Part shown: positions 45,001 to 55,400 of the stretch, in pieces | Numbering within the stretch: position 1 is the first letter of the stretch | Layout of the letters: the number at the start of each line of letters is the position of its first letter | Source of the DNA: Cladorrhinum sp. PSN259 | Lineage: Eukaryota > Ascomycota > Sordariomycetes > Sordariales > Podosporaceae | Direction: 5' to 3' | Assembly (NCBI GenBank): GCA_033725935.1 | Contig: MU867079.1 | Location: 288,366-352,365, forward strand | DNA: 64,000 bases | Notes under the pieces: generated by a model | Database searches by the model: none | Seen by the model: only the letters and a program-made list of their open reading frames with translations | What the model was told of the DNA's origin: nothing | Made by a program: the position numbers and the translations under genes

Positions 45001-46917
45001 TGATCATTTGGGTGGGCGACACACGGGAATAGCCGACCGAGGGAACTTCTAGAAGAAGAAGCAGAGCAAGAAGCAGAAAATAGAAGAAAAGCTTGTATTG
45101 TGAGTGGTCAATGTAGCTGAGCTGAGTTGTAGTGTAAGAATTAACAAGGGCAAATTACATGACATTTTCTGATTTATCCCATGTCCGTCTGTATGATGGG
45201 CGGGTTACCTGTCTCCTTATTATTGGCTTGCAGGTTGGGTAATGGTGTGTGTTCCATTTGCCCAGTAGTCCGATATTGCGTACCTGACTCCTGCAGTGGA
45301 CGAAAGAGGAAGGACCAAAACTCGTGGTGGGTTCAACCAACTCTCCGAGTTCCAATCAAACTGCCGAGTCAACACCTAAAAAAGATATTATCAGGGGTAC
45401 CGAGTATAATACGATTTTTGCCTATATCGATGCCTTGACTCTGAACATGATTTGATGATTTGACAATATGATAACGTCTTCCCCTCAACACTGTGAAAAA
45501 CGCATGAGTCGCGCAGTCAGGGCTATCGCGGAACCCTGGCCTCAACCAGTGTGGAGAGAAGGACGCGAGGTGGAGTCTTGTCCATCGTTAGCCCGGCCTT
45601 GGCTGGGCATGCTGGGGTTCCTGCCAAGCGGGGTCTGAGCGATCAACCATGTGGACTCCCTCCCCTCAACTGTTCTTCATTCTCGCATTTCATCAGTTCG
45701 CAAAAAAAAGCAATTCTGGGCTTGTTATGCGGGGCCGAAAACGGTCGGGTCCAAAAACAGTCAAGAGGAAAAGAGGGAAAAAGTCCGCCCATAAATCATA
45801 CCATATTCATTCAATCAGTATGCATTCCTACACGTTGTTGCGTTATGTGAGCACTTGTGTTGCCGGAGAGGAGAAAAGGGAACAAATGACGAAGGCTGCA
45901 TAATGCCGCCAGACCGCACCGGGAAGGGGGGGGGGGGCGGCGAACACAGGACACTTTTTGGAACTTTTCTAGAAGGGTGCGACAGGGGCCCACCGCTGGT
46001 GTTGCTTGGCCGCCAATGGCCCCGAACCTGGCGTCGCTCGCTCATTTCCCTCCAGGATCTGCCCAGCGGACACTGCCGATTAGTCACCAAAACCTCCATG
46101 TCTCAAGGTGCTCCCCGTTTGGCGATGAGGCAGGCCCCGAGCCGGCGCCCGAGTGGCATGACGAATTCGATGAATTCACTGGATTGCGGTCCAAGATCGG
46201 CCGAGAGACGGAGAGTGTTTCTGTTTTGTAAATTGTCAAATAGAAGAAATGGAATGGAATTTGCATCATCATCATAGATAGCGTAGCAATTGCACTTGCC
46301 TCCCGCAGTCCGCAGCACACCACAGCGCCTTCCATCATTCCTTCCAGAGCGAGCGAATGGAAAGAAGGAGCCTGGAGGAACGCCATCTGATCCCTTCCAC
46401 TTCCACTCCCCTCCTTTGCAGACTCCACCTCCACCCCCCTTGCACTTCTCTAGCACGTTGCACACGCGCAACGCTACCACCCAGGCCACACCCACAGCGG
46501 ACAGGGTCCCTTCCCGATTCTCATTAAAAGACTGGGCATCTCACCTGCCCGCGCCTGCAGGCTGTCCGCATCCATCCTTTATCGGGTTTCCCTTTTGATC
46601 TCCCATCCCCTCGCTCGCCCTCTCCATTTCCTCGTCTCGTCTCAGTCAAGTACTCCACCACACCCACCACACCCGCACCAAACCAAACCATCCAGAACAA
46701 CACCCACTTACACCCATCGAAACCACAAACGACCGACCGAGACTGATAGCCGACGACGATATCTGCCTGTCGGCTGCCTGCGTCGTGTGCTAATACACAC
46801 AACATTATTGCGACTACACTACACGGCGACTGGCATATATACACAACCTATATGGCTTGAACAGGAAGAAAACTTGGTCAATCCCGAACCACTGCGACTC
46901 GAGTGCCCGAGGGCAGA
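36088..46917. other. 10.8-kb interval without a convincing gene, upstream of the RGS gene
   Basis: I found no open frame here with both an ATG and recognisable coding character. Frames of 170-190 codons (39388-39921, 40582-41100, 44120-44695) are low-complexity or lack ATG. Content: C runs of 16-18 nt at 38074-38089, 39164-39181 and 43123-43138; a G12 run at 45926-45937; many A and T runs; and an AT-rich block at about 41200-42400. The GC content rises from 44.9 kb to the RGS start, where a CT-rich and A/C-rich leader is visible (46600-46700). The interval could hold a long regulatory region, long 5' UTR introns or noncoding RNAs. None can be shown from sequence alone. Confidence 0.5.
46852..46860 (+). 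promoter_or_regulatory. minimal upstream ORF before the RGS gene
   Basis: ATG GCT TGA, a two-codon reading frame, ends 57 nt before the RGS start codon at 46918. If the transcript begins upstream of it, as the A/C-rich leader suggests, it could limit translation of the main frame. The transcription start is not known. Confidence 0.3.
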
Positions 46918-47997
46918 ATGTCCAAGTCGCGGTTACGACCAACGTCACCGGTTCTATATCACACACAACCTCCTCCTGCTAGGGCATCGTCACCACGGCC
47001 GTCTTCCGTCTTTGAAGACGGGGACGCCGATTCGATCATGTCTACCAACTCACGACCTTCGAGCTTGGCTCTCATGCCGCCATCCTCTTCCGGGGGCCCC
47101 AAATCCCCTCCTTCGTTGCGAGAGATTCTGACTGACACGGCACCACCACCATACTCGCTCAGTGCCTTCACTGCCTTTCTTTCTCACAATCACTGTCTAG
47201 AGACGTTGGAATTTACCATGGACGCCGAGCGATACAGAGCAGCATATGCCGAGTTTCTGGCCGACCAATCGACGGGAACAGTGGACGGCAGTGAATATGT
47301 TTGCGCGCTTTGGCGCAAGATCATGCAGGCATACATTCAACAATATGGCCTTCGCGAAGTCAACCTCCCCTCGCGTGTTCGAGATCGGTTGTTGTCTCTC
47401 TCGGCAACGCCCGTGCCACCCACTCCGTCCGAACTGGACGAGGCTGTGAGGATCGTGTACGAGCTCATGAATGACTCGGTCCTGGGCCCGTTTGTTGCGT
47501 CAGCGGCGCCCGCGGAGGAAATGGCCCAGGAGCAGAGTGAGCACAGACATGCACGGTCACGGCTTCGTATTCCAAAGGAGTCCTCTTGGAGCGGCGACGA
47601 CTCGACCAGATCACCAAAGTCGGGCTTCCTGCCTATGCTCAACATTGCGTGGGCCACCGAACCCAAGAGCTCCGGTTCTTCAGCTAGCGATCTTCACGAG
47701 CACAGTGGGCTGAGCGATGACAGCGGAAGCGCACCATCACCACCAGTAGCGAACGAGCCCATGACACCACCGACCACGCCGCCCACGGCCGACTGGGGAT
47801 TCAGCACGTCTCCCAACAGCCTCCAGAGAGCCATCAGCGCTCACAACAGCGGTTGGAAAAAGATGAGTGCGAAGCTTGGTCTCAACAGGAAGGGTCGCAA
47901 GCGCGGTCACACCTCCAGTGTCACGTCTGCTGGCGCCGACTGTGACCTCGCATCACCACCAGCTGAAGGTAGCCAAGGTAGCAGCAACCTCTTATAG
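46918..47997 (+). CDS. RGS-domain protein (regulator of G-protein signalling), 5' reading frame
   Basis: RGS proteins speed GTP hydrolysis by G-alpha subunits; in filamentous fungi they tune growth, conidiation and stress responses. The frame from ATG 46918 to TAG 47995-47997 encodes 359 aa. The RGS domain spans about residues 66-195, with SLREILTDTAPPPYSLSAF at its start, HNHCLETLEFTMDAERY as the hallmark helix and ALWRKIMQAYI further on. A Ser/Pro-rich region and a basic patch (GWKKMSAKLGLNRKGRKRG) follow. The ATG at 46918 is the first in frame; an earlier GTG at 46903 is not needed. The frame continues open for 296 codons after the single TAG. The domain layout (RGS near the N terminus, long disordered tail) resembles Aspergillus RgsB-type proteins, though I would not fix the orthology. 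Confidence 0.85.
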   Translation: MSKSRLRPTSPVLYHTQPPPARASSPRPSSVFEDGDADSIMSTNSRPSSLALMPPSSSGGPKSPPSLREILTDTAPPPYSLSAFTAFLSHNHCLETLEFTMDAERYRAAYAEFLADQSTGTVDGSEYVCALWRKIMQAYIQQYGLREVNLPSRVRDRLLSLSATPVPPTPSELDEAVRIVYELMNDSVLGPFVASAAPAEEMAQEQSEHRHARSRLRIPKESSWSGDDSTRSPKSGFLPMLNIAWATEPKSSGSSASDLHEHSGLSDDSGSAPSPPVANEPMTPPTTPPTADWGFSTSPNSLQRAISAHNSGWKKMSAKLGLNRKGRKRGHTSSVTSAGADCDLASPPAEGSQGSSNLL

Positions 47998-48888
47998 GGG
48001 TTAGAGGTCATGTCAATTCCTGAGGACCCCGAAACATCCTCCTCCGAAGACACCCAAGTGGGTATGATGATCGATGGTCTCGACGAAAAGCCGGCGCACT
48101 TCGCAAACAGTGACGTGCGACCCTCGTTTTCGTCGGACTGGGAGGAGCCTCACCCGGGGCAGCCTTTTCCGGTACCACCGCCGGAGAGCGCACTCCTGGG
48201 TGCTGACACTCAAAGATCGAACTGTCTCGAGGTCCCCAAAGTTGGCATGGCCGCAAAAGGCTATCGCAACAGACGCTTTCTTCGCCCGCGTCTCAGAACA
48301 CAATCATTGAAACCGCTCAAGATACCAGCAACCCCTCAGGAAGCTAATGTCAGGAGTGTCTCGTGTTGCACGCCCCTGAGCAACTCGTCTAGCACCAGAC
48401 CTTTCCTTTCAACATCAACCACGCACACGATCTCACCCGCCACCACGATCGAACGTACCTCCAGCGCCAGACCAACAGTAGTGAGCCCGATGTATGGGTG
48501 CGAGACGGAGAAGGGCGTCCACAAGCCTAATGATGACTCTTACGAGAGCCCCGCCTCATCGAAACACTCATCGATGCGCTTTTCCACTCTGACCGATTTT
48601 TCGGGTCATCTCAAGCTTCCCATGAGTCCTGCCACCGCCGCCGATGACTCAGACAACAGCTCTCTGATGTCGTTTGAGCACGATACGACGATGACGACTT
48701 CGATTTCCAACAGCCCGAGTCTGTCGCCCGACGAGGATCCTTACGGATGGGAGGCTGAGCTGAACAGGAAGGCCGCCTCTGGTGGTTGCTGCCCCAACTT
48801 TCAGTATCGCCGCGTTGGAGGTGCAAAGCGCAGTCTCCTCCAAAAGGTTCTCAGTTTGGGACCTCGGTCAGCATCGGCGATTCACTGA
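47998..48888 (+). CDS. in-frame continuation of the RGS gene after one TAG codon
   Basis: From 47998 the same frame stays open for 296 codons to the stop at 48886-48888. An ATG lies at 48010, so a separate 292-aa product is formally possible. The content looks coding: Ser/Thr/Pro-rich with acidic patches, then a distinctive C terminus with DEDPYGWEAELNRK and a CC pair in GGCCPNFQYRR. No promoter-like gap separates it from the first frame (12 nt from stop to ATG). The simplest reading is the tail of the RGS protein, joined by splicing, readthrough or a corrected base. In-frame splicing options that remove the stop include 47969-48004 (36 nt) or 47918-48004 (87 nt), but their donors are weak. 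Confidence 0.6.
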   Translation, partial: GLEVMSIPEDPETSSSEDTQVGMMIDGLDEKPAHFANSDVRPSFSSDWEEPHPGQPFPVPPPESALLGADTQRSNCLEVPKVGMAAKGYRNRRFLRPRLRTQSLKPLKIPATPQEANVRSVSCCTPLSNSSSTRPFLSTSTTHTISPATTIERTSSARPTVVSPMYGCETEKGVHKPNDDSYESPASSKHSSMRFSTLTDFSGHLKLPMSPATAADDSDNSSLMSFEHDTTMTTSISNSPSLSPDEDPYGWEAELNRKAASGGCCPNFQYRRVGGAKRSLLQKVLSLGPRSASAIH

Positions 48889-49498
48889 TTACTCTTTATT
48901 TACTTTCCTTTGTCTCACACCTTCACTTCACACAATACCCCTTTTTTATGTTTTAGAAGAATCCTTTCCAGTTTTATGTCACGACTGGAAGAAAAGGAGA
49001 AAAGCAAGAGAGCTCACGCTTCATGGACTGATGACATACACACATTATTTGTTTACAATGGGATACATTGGGAAGAAAGGATAGGGGCGGCGGCATTTTT
49101 CTGGGGGTTGGGGCCGGTAAATACATACACATGATTAAGCATTGGACGGGTGGTTTTATTGTACGAACTTTGTTGTGAACACCACCACACACACTAAAAA
49201 GCAAGCGGGCGTTTTATGGGGGTTTTGAATTACACAACCAAAAGAATTGAGCATTTGGGGATTTTTTTTGTTTCTATTTTTCGCTCTATACATTTACAAT
49301 ATTCATGTAATGGTTTTGAGACATGGGATGGATGGGGTTTGGTAGGAGATGGGAGATGGTAGGATGGAGAGAAAAGGAATTTTTAGTTTTAAGAAGGATG
49401 ATACCCCCGTTTTTGATATTGGATTTGATTTTGAAGTTAATATTTAGTTTGGCTGAGCCTGGGTTTGGAAACAGAACTGGATTTGTTGATTGGAATTG

Positions 49499-49584
49499 TC
49501 TCTGTCTCTCTCTCTCGCTCTCTCTGTGTGTGTGTCTCTGTCTTTCTCTCCCTCTCCCTCTCCCTCTCCCTCTCCCTCTCTCTC
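49499..49584. repeat. CT / CTCCCT pyrimidine tract
   Basis: About 86 nt of CT dinucleotides, a short TG run and then four to five CTCCCT units. A simple repeat. Confidence 0.9.
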
Positions 49585-49849
49585 GTCACACCATCTTCGG
49601 AAAATGCGTCACTGGAGAATGGGGCACCCTGTGACGACTTCTTTGTTGACGTCGTGTTAACACACCATGTTGAGACACTCAATCTTTGTTGGAGATGGAT
49701 CTCGATGGTGTGTGGTAATAAACTTTATGTACAGTACATCGTCGATTCCATGGGAGAAGTAGTAGTCGATATTTTTGGGGTGGGTGTTGTAGTATATATT
49801 GTTTTTTTGGGGTTTCTATCCTACCTGCCTTGTTGAGAAAGAGATCTGC

Positions 49850-49885
49850 AACACACACACACACACACACACACATACACACACA
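49850..49885. repeat. CA dinucleotide microsatellite
   Basis: About 17 CA units with one T interruption. A simple repeat in intergenic DNA. Confidence 0.9.
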
Positions 49886-50006
49886 GAGAAACAATCGGTA
49901 AACTTTGTTGCATCATCACGATTTCTGGTTGTAATGTAATACATTGGTACGTACTTTTGCTTTTGAGAGTGTTTTTGGGGGATTTGGGTGGTTTGGGTGG
50001 GTGGTC

Positions 50007-50055
50007 GGTTTGGTTTGGTTTGGTTTGGTTTGGGGTTGGGTTGGGTTTGGGTGGG
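50007..50055 (+). repeat. GGTTT repeats and G-quadruplex motif
   Basis: Four GGTTT units lead into G runs of at least three at 50032-50035, 50038-50040, 50043-50045, 50049-50051 and 50053-50055, separated by loops of one to three T. This fits the standard G-quadruplex pattern on the plus strand. Confidence 0.75.
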
Positions 50056-51427
50056 TGTGAATGTGAGTGAAATGTAACTGTAGATCCTTTCTCTTTTGTT
50101 TCCCTCCCTTCCCTACATATGCTTGTGTACATTTACGGAAATATCGAAACATTCAATGATGAAATTACTATGTTGTAAGGTATTCTCTTCTGTGAGAGAA
50201 AAGAGGTTGTCGTCATTGCTTTTTTGAGTGGGAAGGTTGTAGCAGTGGTTAGAGATAGAAAGTCCTCGTCATTCGTCGTCGTCGTCGTTCGTCGTCATCT
50301 ACTTGAAGCTGAACAAAGGAAAGATGGGTGTGGCGCGCGAGGCTAACCTACCATTACCTACCATACCTACCAAATACGCAGGGAGCAGCAGGGGGAGCAA
50401 CAAAAAAAAAAGGGTGTGATTATGTGTCAGTCAGTTCGTAATACCCGGCTGTTGTCTACCCGGCTAGGTGGGTTTTAAGGGCTGGAAAAGGGTACATACA
50501 TACAGTAAGTTAGCTTACATGGATGAAATGGCTTAATTGATGGGCTCTCTCTCCGTTTAAAGAAGGGTTTTGTGTCAGCACGGGCAGGAGGTTAAGCCGT
50601 CTCTTTGTTGTTGGTTTTTTTTTTTTTTTTTTGCTGCATGAAAGAAAAACGGTATCTCGGATGAAGATTTTATTTTATTTTTATTTTATCTAAACTTTAA
50701 TTAACGCAATGAAGATGAAGAAGAAGAAGAAGAAGAAGAGAAAGGCTGTTAAAATTTTCTTTGGTAGGGGAAAATTGATTAGGTTGACCCAAAACGGCGT
50801 TTTTGAGTTTGGTGATTTGATTGATATCTCAATTTCAGCTCCCCCCGTTGCAAAAAAAAAATTATATATATATATATATGGAGATGATTTCAATATAGTT
50901 ACAACAACCGTTTTCATGTAACCACATTTTATCATTCTTTTACGCGGAAAACCCAAAATAATTCTCAAATATATTGAAAGGTGAGTTCTCATGCATATAC
51001 GTGTATTCCAAGTTGTTTTATTTCCGGTTTATGGCTGGACCTTCTTACCTTGGGAGGTTTCCAAGGGCGTGAGGAAATGTAAAAAGTACTTTGTTCGATA
51101 ATCAGCTGAAGATGACGACAGCAAGTGATTGAGCCCAAGCTTCAATTTTGAGATAAAGTGCTTGCGTAAGTGTTTATGTCTGTTAGGCTGAGAGATCTAG
51201 GCTCCGATTATTGAGTAAAGATGCTAGAATGGATTCAGGGGGGTGAAAGCAGGCAGACAAATATGAATTGCTGTCATGAGATATATATATATGATGCTAT
51301 TGCTGGGCATATAATTGCCTAATCTTTAGCAGAGTGCCCTTGTAGTAATGTGATGTTTGCGTATCACAACATGCAAAGAGTATTGAGACACTTTGATGCC
51401 TGTCCGTGGAAGACAACGTCGGTGCCT

Positions 51428-51519
51428 GGTTTGGGAAAACATCGGACCCAAGGCGCTCGAGCTCGAGCTCAGCGTCTACCTACTAGTTCAGTGAGAAGGA
51501 CCTCGACACCGAGTACACC
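51428..51519 (+). pseudogene. diverged, frameshifted fragment of KGD1
   Basis: About 92 nt that align with KGD1 positions 17342-17422. Shared blocks include ACCCAAGG, CTCGAGCTCAGC, TCTACC and GAGAAGGACCTCGAC, followed by CCGAGTACACC in both. Compared with KGD1 there is a CTCGAG duplication, a TACT insertion that breaks the frame, and scattered substitutions. No similarity is seen on either side. It is a noncoding relic of a partial duplication; the parent lies 34 kb away in the same window and orientation. Confidence 0.8.
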
Positions 51520-51544
51520 ACCCTTGGCTCAAAATTTTCATTAT

Positions 51545-52400
51545 TAAAAAATGCTCATAAACCTGAAATAATACCATACAGATATCACAAGCCTTCAATA
51601 ATATTCATGAACCTCAAAACCAAATAAATCATATCTCCCCTCCCAAAGTACAAATAAGCCTTGTAAGACGCATATATATAATCCCACACAGGCCTCAAAG
51701 GCACCAAATACCCATAAATAACAAACCAGAATACGTCTTTAATAAATCTCCCCTTCCCCAGCACACACACACATATATCTTGCCCTTGTTTTATGCCCTC
51801 CCTCCATCAATCTACTGTACGCCCTTCATTAACTCAAATATGCCTCCAAGGACAACAAGTACGCATGAAAAGAACATCATATAAGCGTGGAAGAACAAAA
51901 ATACGCATCAAGAAAACCAGAAAAATATGCATTCAACTTCGCTTGGTATCTTTGACCTGGCCCAAACAACAGCCTTGAAAACTAATGACGGTGTCTTCCA
52001 ATCCCTCAAACCAGGTCTGTCCCAAAATACCTCCAACGCCCCAAAAATAATCCCACAAAGGCATAATGATGCTCTTTTTTTTGCCTTGAAAATGAATCGG
52101 CATAGGCATGACCAGCCTTTCAACACCCCCCTGCCAAACCCTTCAACTTCCCTTCAAAAATCCCCAAACACCTTTTTATTAAAACCTTCAACACTCTTGG
52201 AAACTCATAAACACTCCTTCTTTTCCCTTGACCACCCCTTCGTTTTTATCTTCACCTCTCACTCTCAATCCCTGAACCCATGAAATGAACCATAAACACC
52301 CCCATTTTGTTCCTTGTATGCATGCTTGAATGAATTTGTAGGCATAACCGGCCTCCCATGAATGCATGTCTGAATGTGTTGAAGAAAAAAACGCCACGAA
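51545..52400. repeat. degenerate short-repeat zone
   Basis: Related short segments recur with drift: TCATAAACCT (51555), TCATGAACCT (51605), CTCATAAACACTCC (52204) and CCATAAACACCCCC (52290). Two imperfect copies of TGCATG-cTTGAATG-aaTTG lie near 52319 and 52363. There is no clear unit length, so this is only suggestive of an old tandem array. Confidence 0.25.
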
Positions 52401-52431
52401 AATCATGTCTAAAAACTACCACACTCCATTT

Positions 52432-55400
52432 TCAATATTCATCAACCCCGAAATCACCCTTGAACCCTCCGTTCAATAAGACAGCAGCCAGTCTCCTCCT
52501 CTGGGCAGTAAGCTGTCTGGCAGTATAAGCTTGGTTGGGATCAACTCCAAGTGCAACGCACAGGGCATTGGTAATAGTAAAGACGCCACAGTCCCAGCCA
52601 TTGTCCTGCTTGGGCGCGACATAATCGATCACCTTCCACTCGTCTTCTTTGTACTGTTCCTCAAGGACATAGCTCGCCAGCTCGAGCATTTTGTCCGTAA
52701 CAGCTTTATCACCGCGACCACCGCGAATGGAATCAATATGGGCAACGGTCTTTTGTCCAGGTCTCAGAACGGCCAGCGTCCAATGAGAGCTCTGGCAGAT
52801 GGGGACCAAGATGGTCTCAATGTCAAAAAAGTTGTTCTTCTTGACATTAGCCCTTCGCAAGAGACGAGCGCACCCCTGCGCGCCATGCGATAGAAGACGA
52901 GGATAAAAGAATGAGGTGAACGCAGCGCACTTTGGCTCTGTGGCAGGTACTCCCTTGGCGGTGTTGATCGCATCGGCGACGTGTAAAATAGACCCAATGA
53001 TGATATTGTCGTTGAGCCAAGCAGTGGGGGGAAGAAGCATGTCTTCAAAATCGCGGCGGGTCAAATCCGAGCCCTCAAGAGTCTTTGCCAATGAAACGGT
53101 GGGATTGGCCGCGGAAATGCTGTCGACCTTGTCGTGCCACTCATCAGACATTTCTTCGATAAGGGGACGTTTGGGAGCTCTGAGGCCAGTCAGGGCAAGG
53201 AACTCCTCAGCTTGCTTGCGCAGTCGCTCCTCTTTTATGCGGCGCTCCTTTTCTACTAGCCGCTTGCGTTCCTCTTCCTTCTTGCGGCGCTCTTCCTCTA
53301 GACGACGCTTCTCTGCTAGTGCAGCCTCTTCAATCTCTCGCTGGCGCTTCTCTTCGGCTTTTCGCTTGAGCGCTGTCTGAAATTCTTCCTCGATTTGCTT
53401 GCTGAGCTCCAACTCCTGGAACTTTGCTGTAGATATCTTCAATAACTCATCCACCTCATCGTCATTGAAAAGTAGATCGAGGGCCGAGATCTTGGGCTTG
53501 GTCTCCTTGGACGCCTCCTTTTCAGCCTGTTCGTCTTCTCTCTTCTGGCGGAATGGGTTGACATAAGGGCTGGGATTCGCCGGACTTGAGAGTGTATCGT
53601 TGAGCTGTGCAGCACGTGCGATTTCTCTCCGCTTGCGCTCAGGGGTTCTGAGTCGAGGAGGCGCTGGAATCAGAACTTTGTCTCTCTTCGGGACTGGCTC
53701 AGGCTTTTCCTCCGCTTTTTTCTTCTTCTTCTCTTCCCGCTCCTCCAAATCTTCCTTGACATCATTCAGGAAGGTGTTATATTTCTGGGCATGATACTTG
53801 AGTCCCAGTTCCTCGTCGTCCTTTTCAAGTCCATCTAGACTCCAGCGGTTGGCAGGGTCTGGGTAAAGATTGCTGGATCTAGAAACAGTCTTCTTGGATT
53901 CGAAGACGCGGACCGAGTATTTGTCTTTTAGTACCTCAGCCTTGCGCTGGGCTTGCAAGAGCTGTTCCGCCTCGAGGGGTGTCATGACACGGGCAGGGAT
54001 GTGAGATGGCGGTATGAACCTGGATACAGGATTCTCAAAGGCCAGGACGCGCTTCTTCAGCGGGGTGGGCCAATAGTGCTTAGGAGAAGGTGGAGCATCC
54101 CACTTCTTGGAGGGCTTTAAAATACCCTTTGGCTTGGCAATCTTTCTATAAACGCCAACGTTCTTCGGTAGGTCATCTTCCGACTCGGACGAATCGGGTG
54201 ACGGGTATCTGAACTCGTAAAAGGGCTCGATGCGCATCTCTTCGAGGTTGACAGGCTCCATGACTGCGTCATCTTCGGGAAAGTAGCCCGGCATATCTGT
54301 ATGTGAATCTCGAGCGGGGCTCTCGACGAAACTGGGGACCATCTCCTGTTTGTGGACAGCGTTAGCGTCGACACAGATCTGGGACATGGTCTCCAGCGTC
54401 TCTCTGGGGATCGGGAACAGCTCCTTCAATGATGAAAGGAAGCGCATGAGCTCTGCAGTAACCCTGGCTGTTCTGCGGAATTCGTAGTTTCCAATGGGGA
54501 ACTGGCGCGGTGGCGACTTGTATCTCTTCTTGATATCATCGAAGTTGTGAGGATGGTAGATATCGTCGAGAAACTTACGAGCCTCATGAAGGCTTTGCTG
54601 GTACTTGCGGTACGCCTTGAGCAGTTGGTCTGCCCTGTCTGCCTCCGAGAGCTCCGGTGTCGCTGGACCGAACAGGTATTGCTCATACATGTGTACTGCG
54701 ATGCTCGCGGGCTCATCAATCCCTGTCTCCATCTGCGCCCTGATGGCCTCAATGTTCGCACCACCGACGATCTTTCCGGCATCGATGATTGCTATTTGAT
54801 CATCAAGGCCACTCTTGAACTCCTTAAGCTTGAAGTAGCCGATGCGCTTCGTAGGGGTAGGCGCCCAGATAAGTTTGGCGAACTCGGGATCGACCTCATT
54901 GGTGGGCTGGTCGCCTGGAATGGGCTTTGGCTGGGCCTCGCGCTTGATTCTCTTGACAACGATCGTGTCATTTCGTGCGCTCCAGCTGCGGGCGTCGACG
55001 ACCTCGTAAGAGGCATCGCGGATCATGCCGAATAGGTTGGTAAGTGGGGACGTCATGGTGGCAACGAGGGAGCTAACACAACCTCGTGCCTGCGCCCATA
55101 TGGATTGAGGTTGTGACTGGACCTCAGCTGGTTCTTGTTGCTCGGCGGAGGGGAGCACCTTCTTGACGGACTGCTTGGTCTCGTGGCCTTCGTTCTGAGC
55201 GATCAGGTCCAATTCGGAGTCTGAGGCCGGGCGCTTGCCGTTTGCGTTGAGGAGATCGCTATAAACGGGGTGGATCTTTTGGCCGCAAATGCAGTGCCAG
55301 CGCGGATCGTCCTTCTTCTGCAGAACCCGAAGGTTCTTGCCCTCTGGGCCAGTGGTATAAAATCGGAAGTGGCCAAGGCCTTCTTCCGCGTCCTCTCTCG

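Larger units (their letters stand above)
48889..52431. other. intergenic region between RGS gene and ULP1, repeat-rich
   Basis: No intact gene. It contains a CT/CTCCCT tract (49499-49584), a CA microsatellite (49850-49885), a G-rich block with a canonical G-quadruplex pattern (50032-50055), an AT run near 50861-50878, the KGD1 fragment at 51428-51519 and a degenerate repeat zone at about 51545-52400. The left end is the RGS 3' UTR and the right end that of ULP1. Confidence 0.6.

Noticed and set aside
46595..47131. 178-codon plus-strand open frame overlapping the RGS start
   Set aside because: It begins on TTG, is Pro/His/Thr-rich from the leader sequence, and overlaps the RGS coding frame in another phase.
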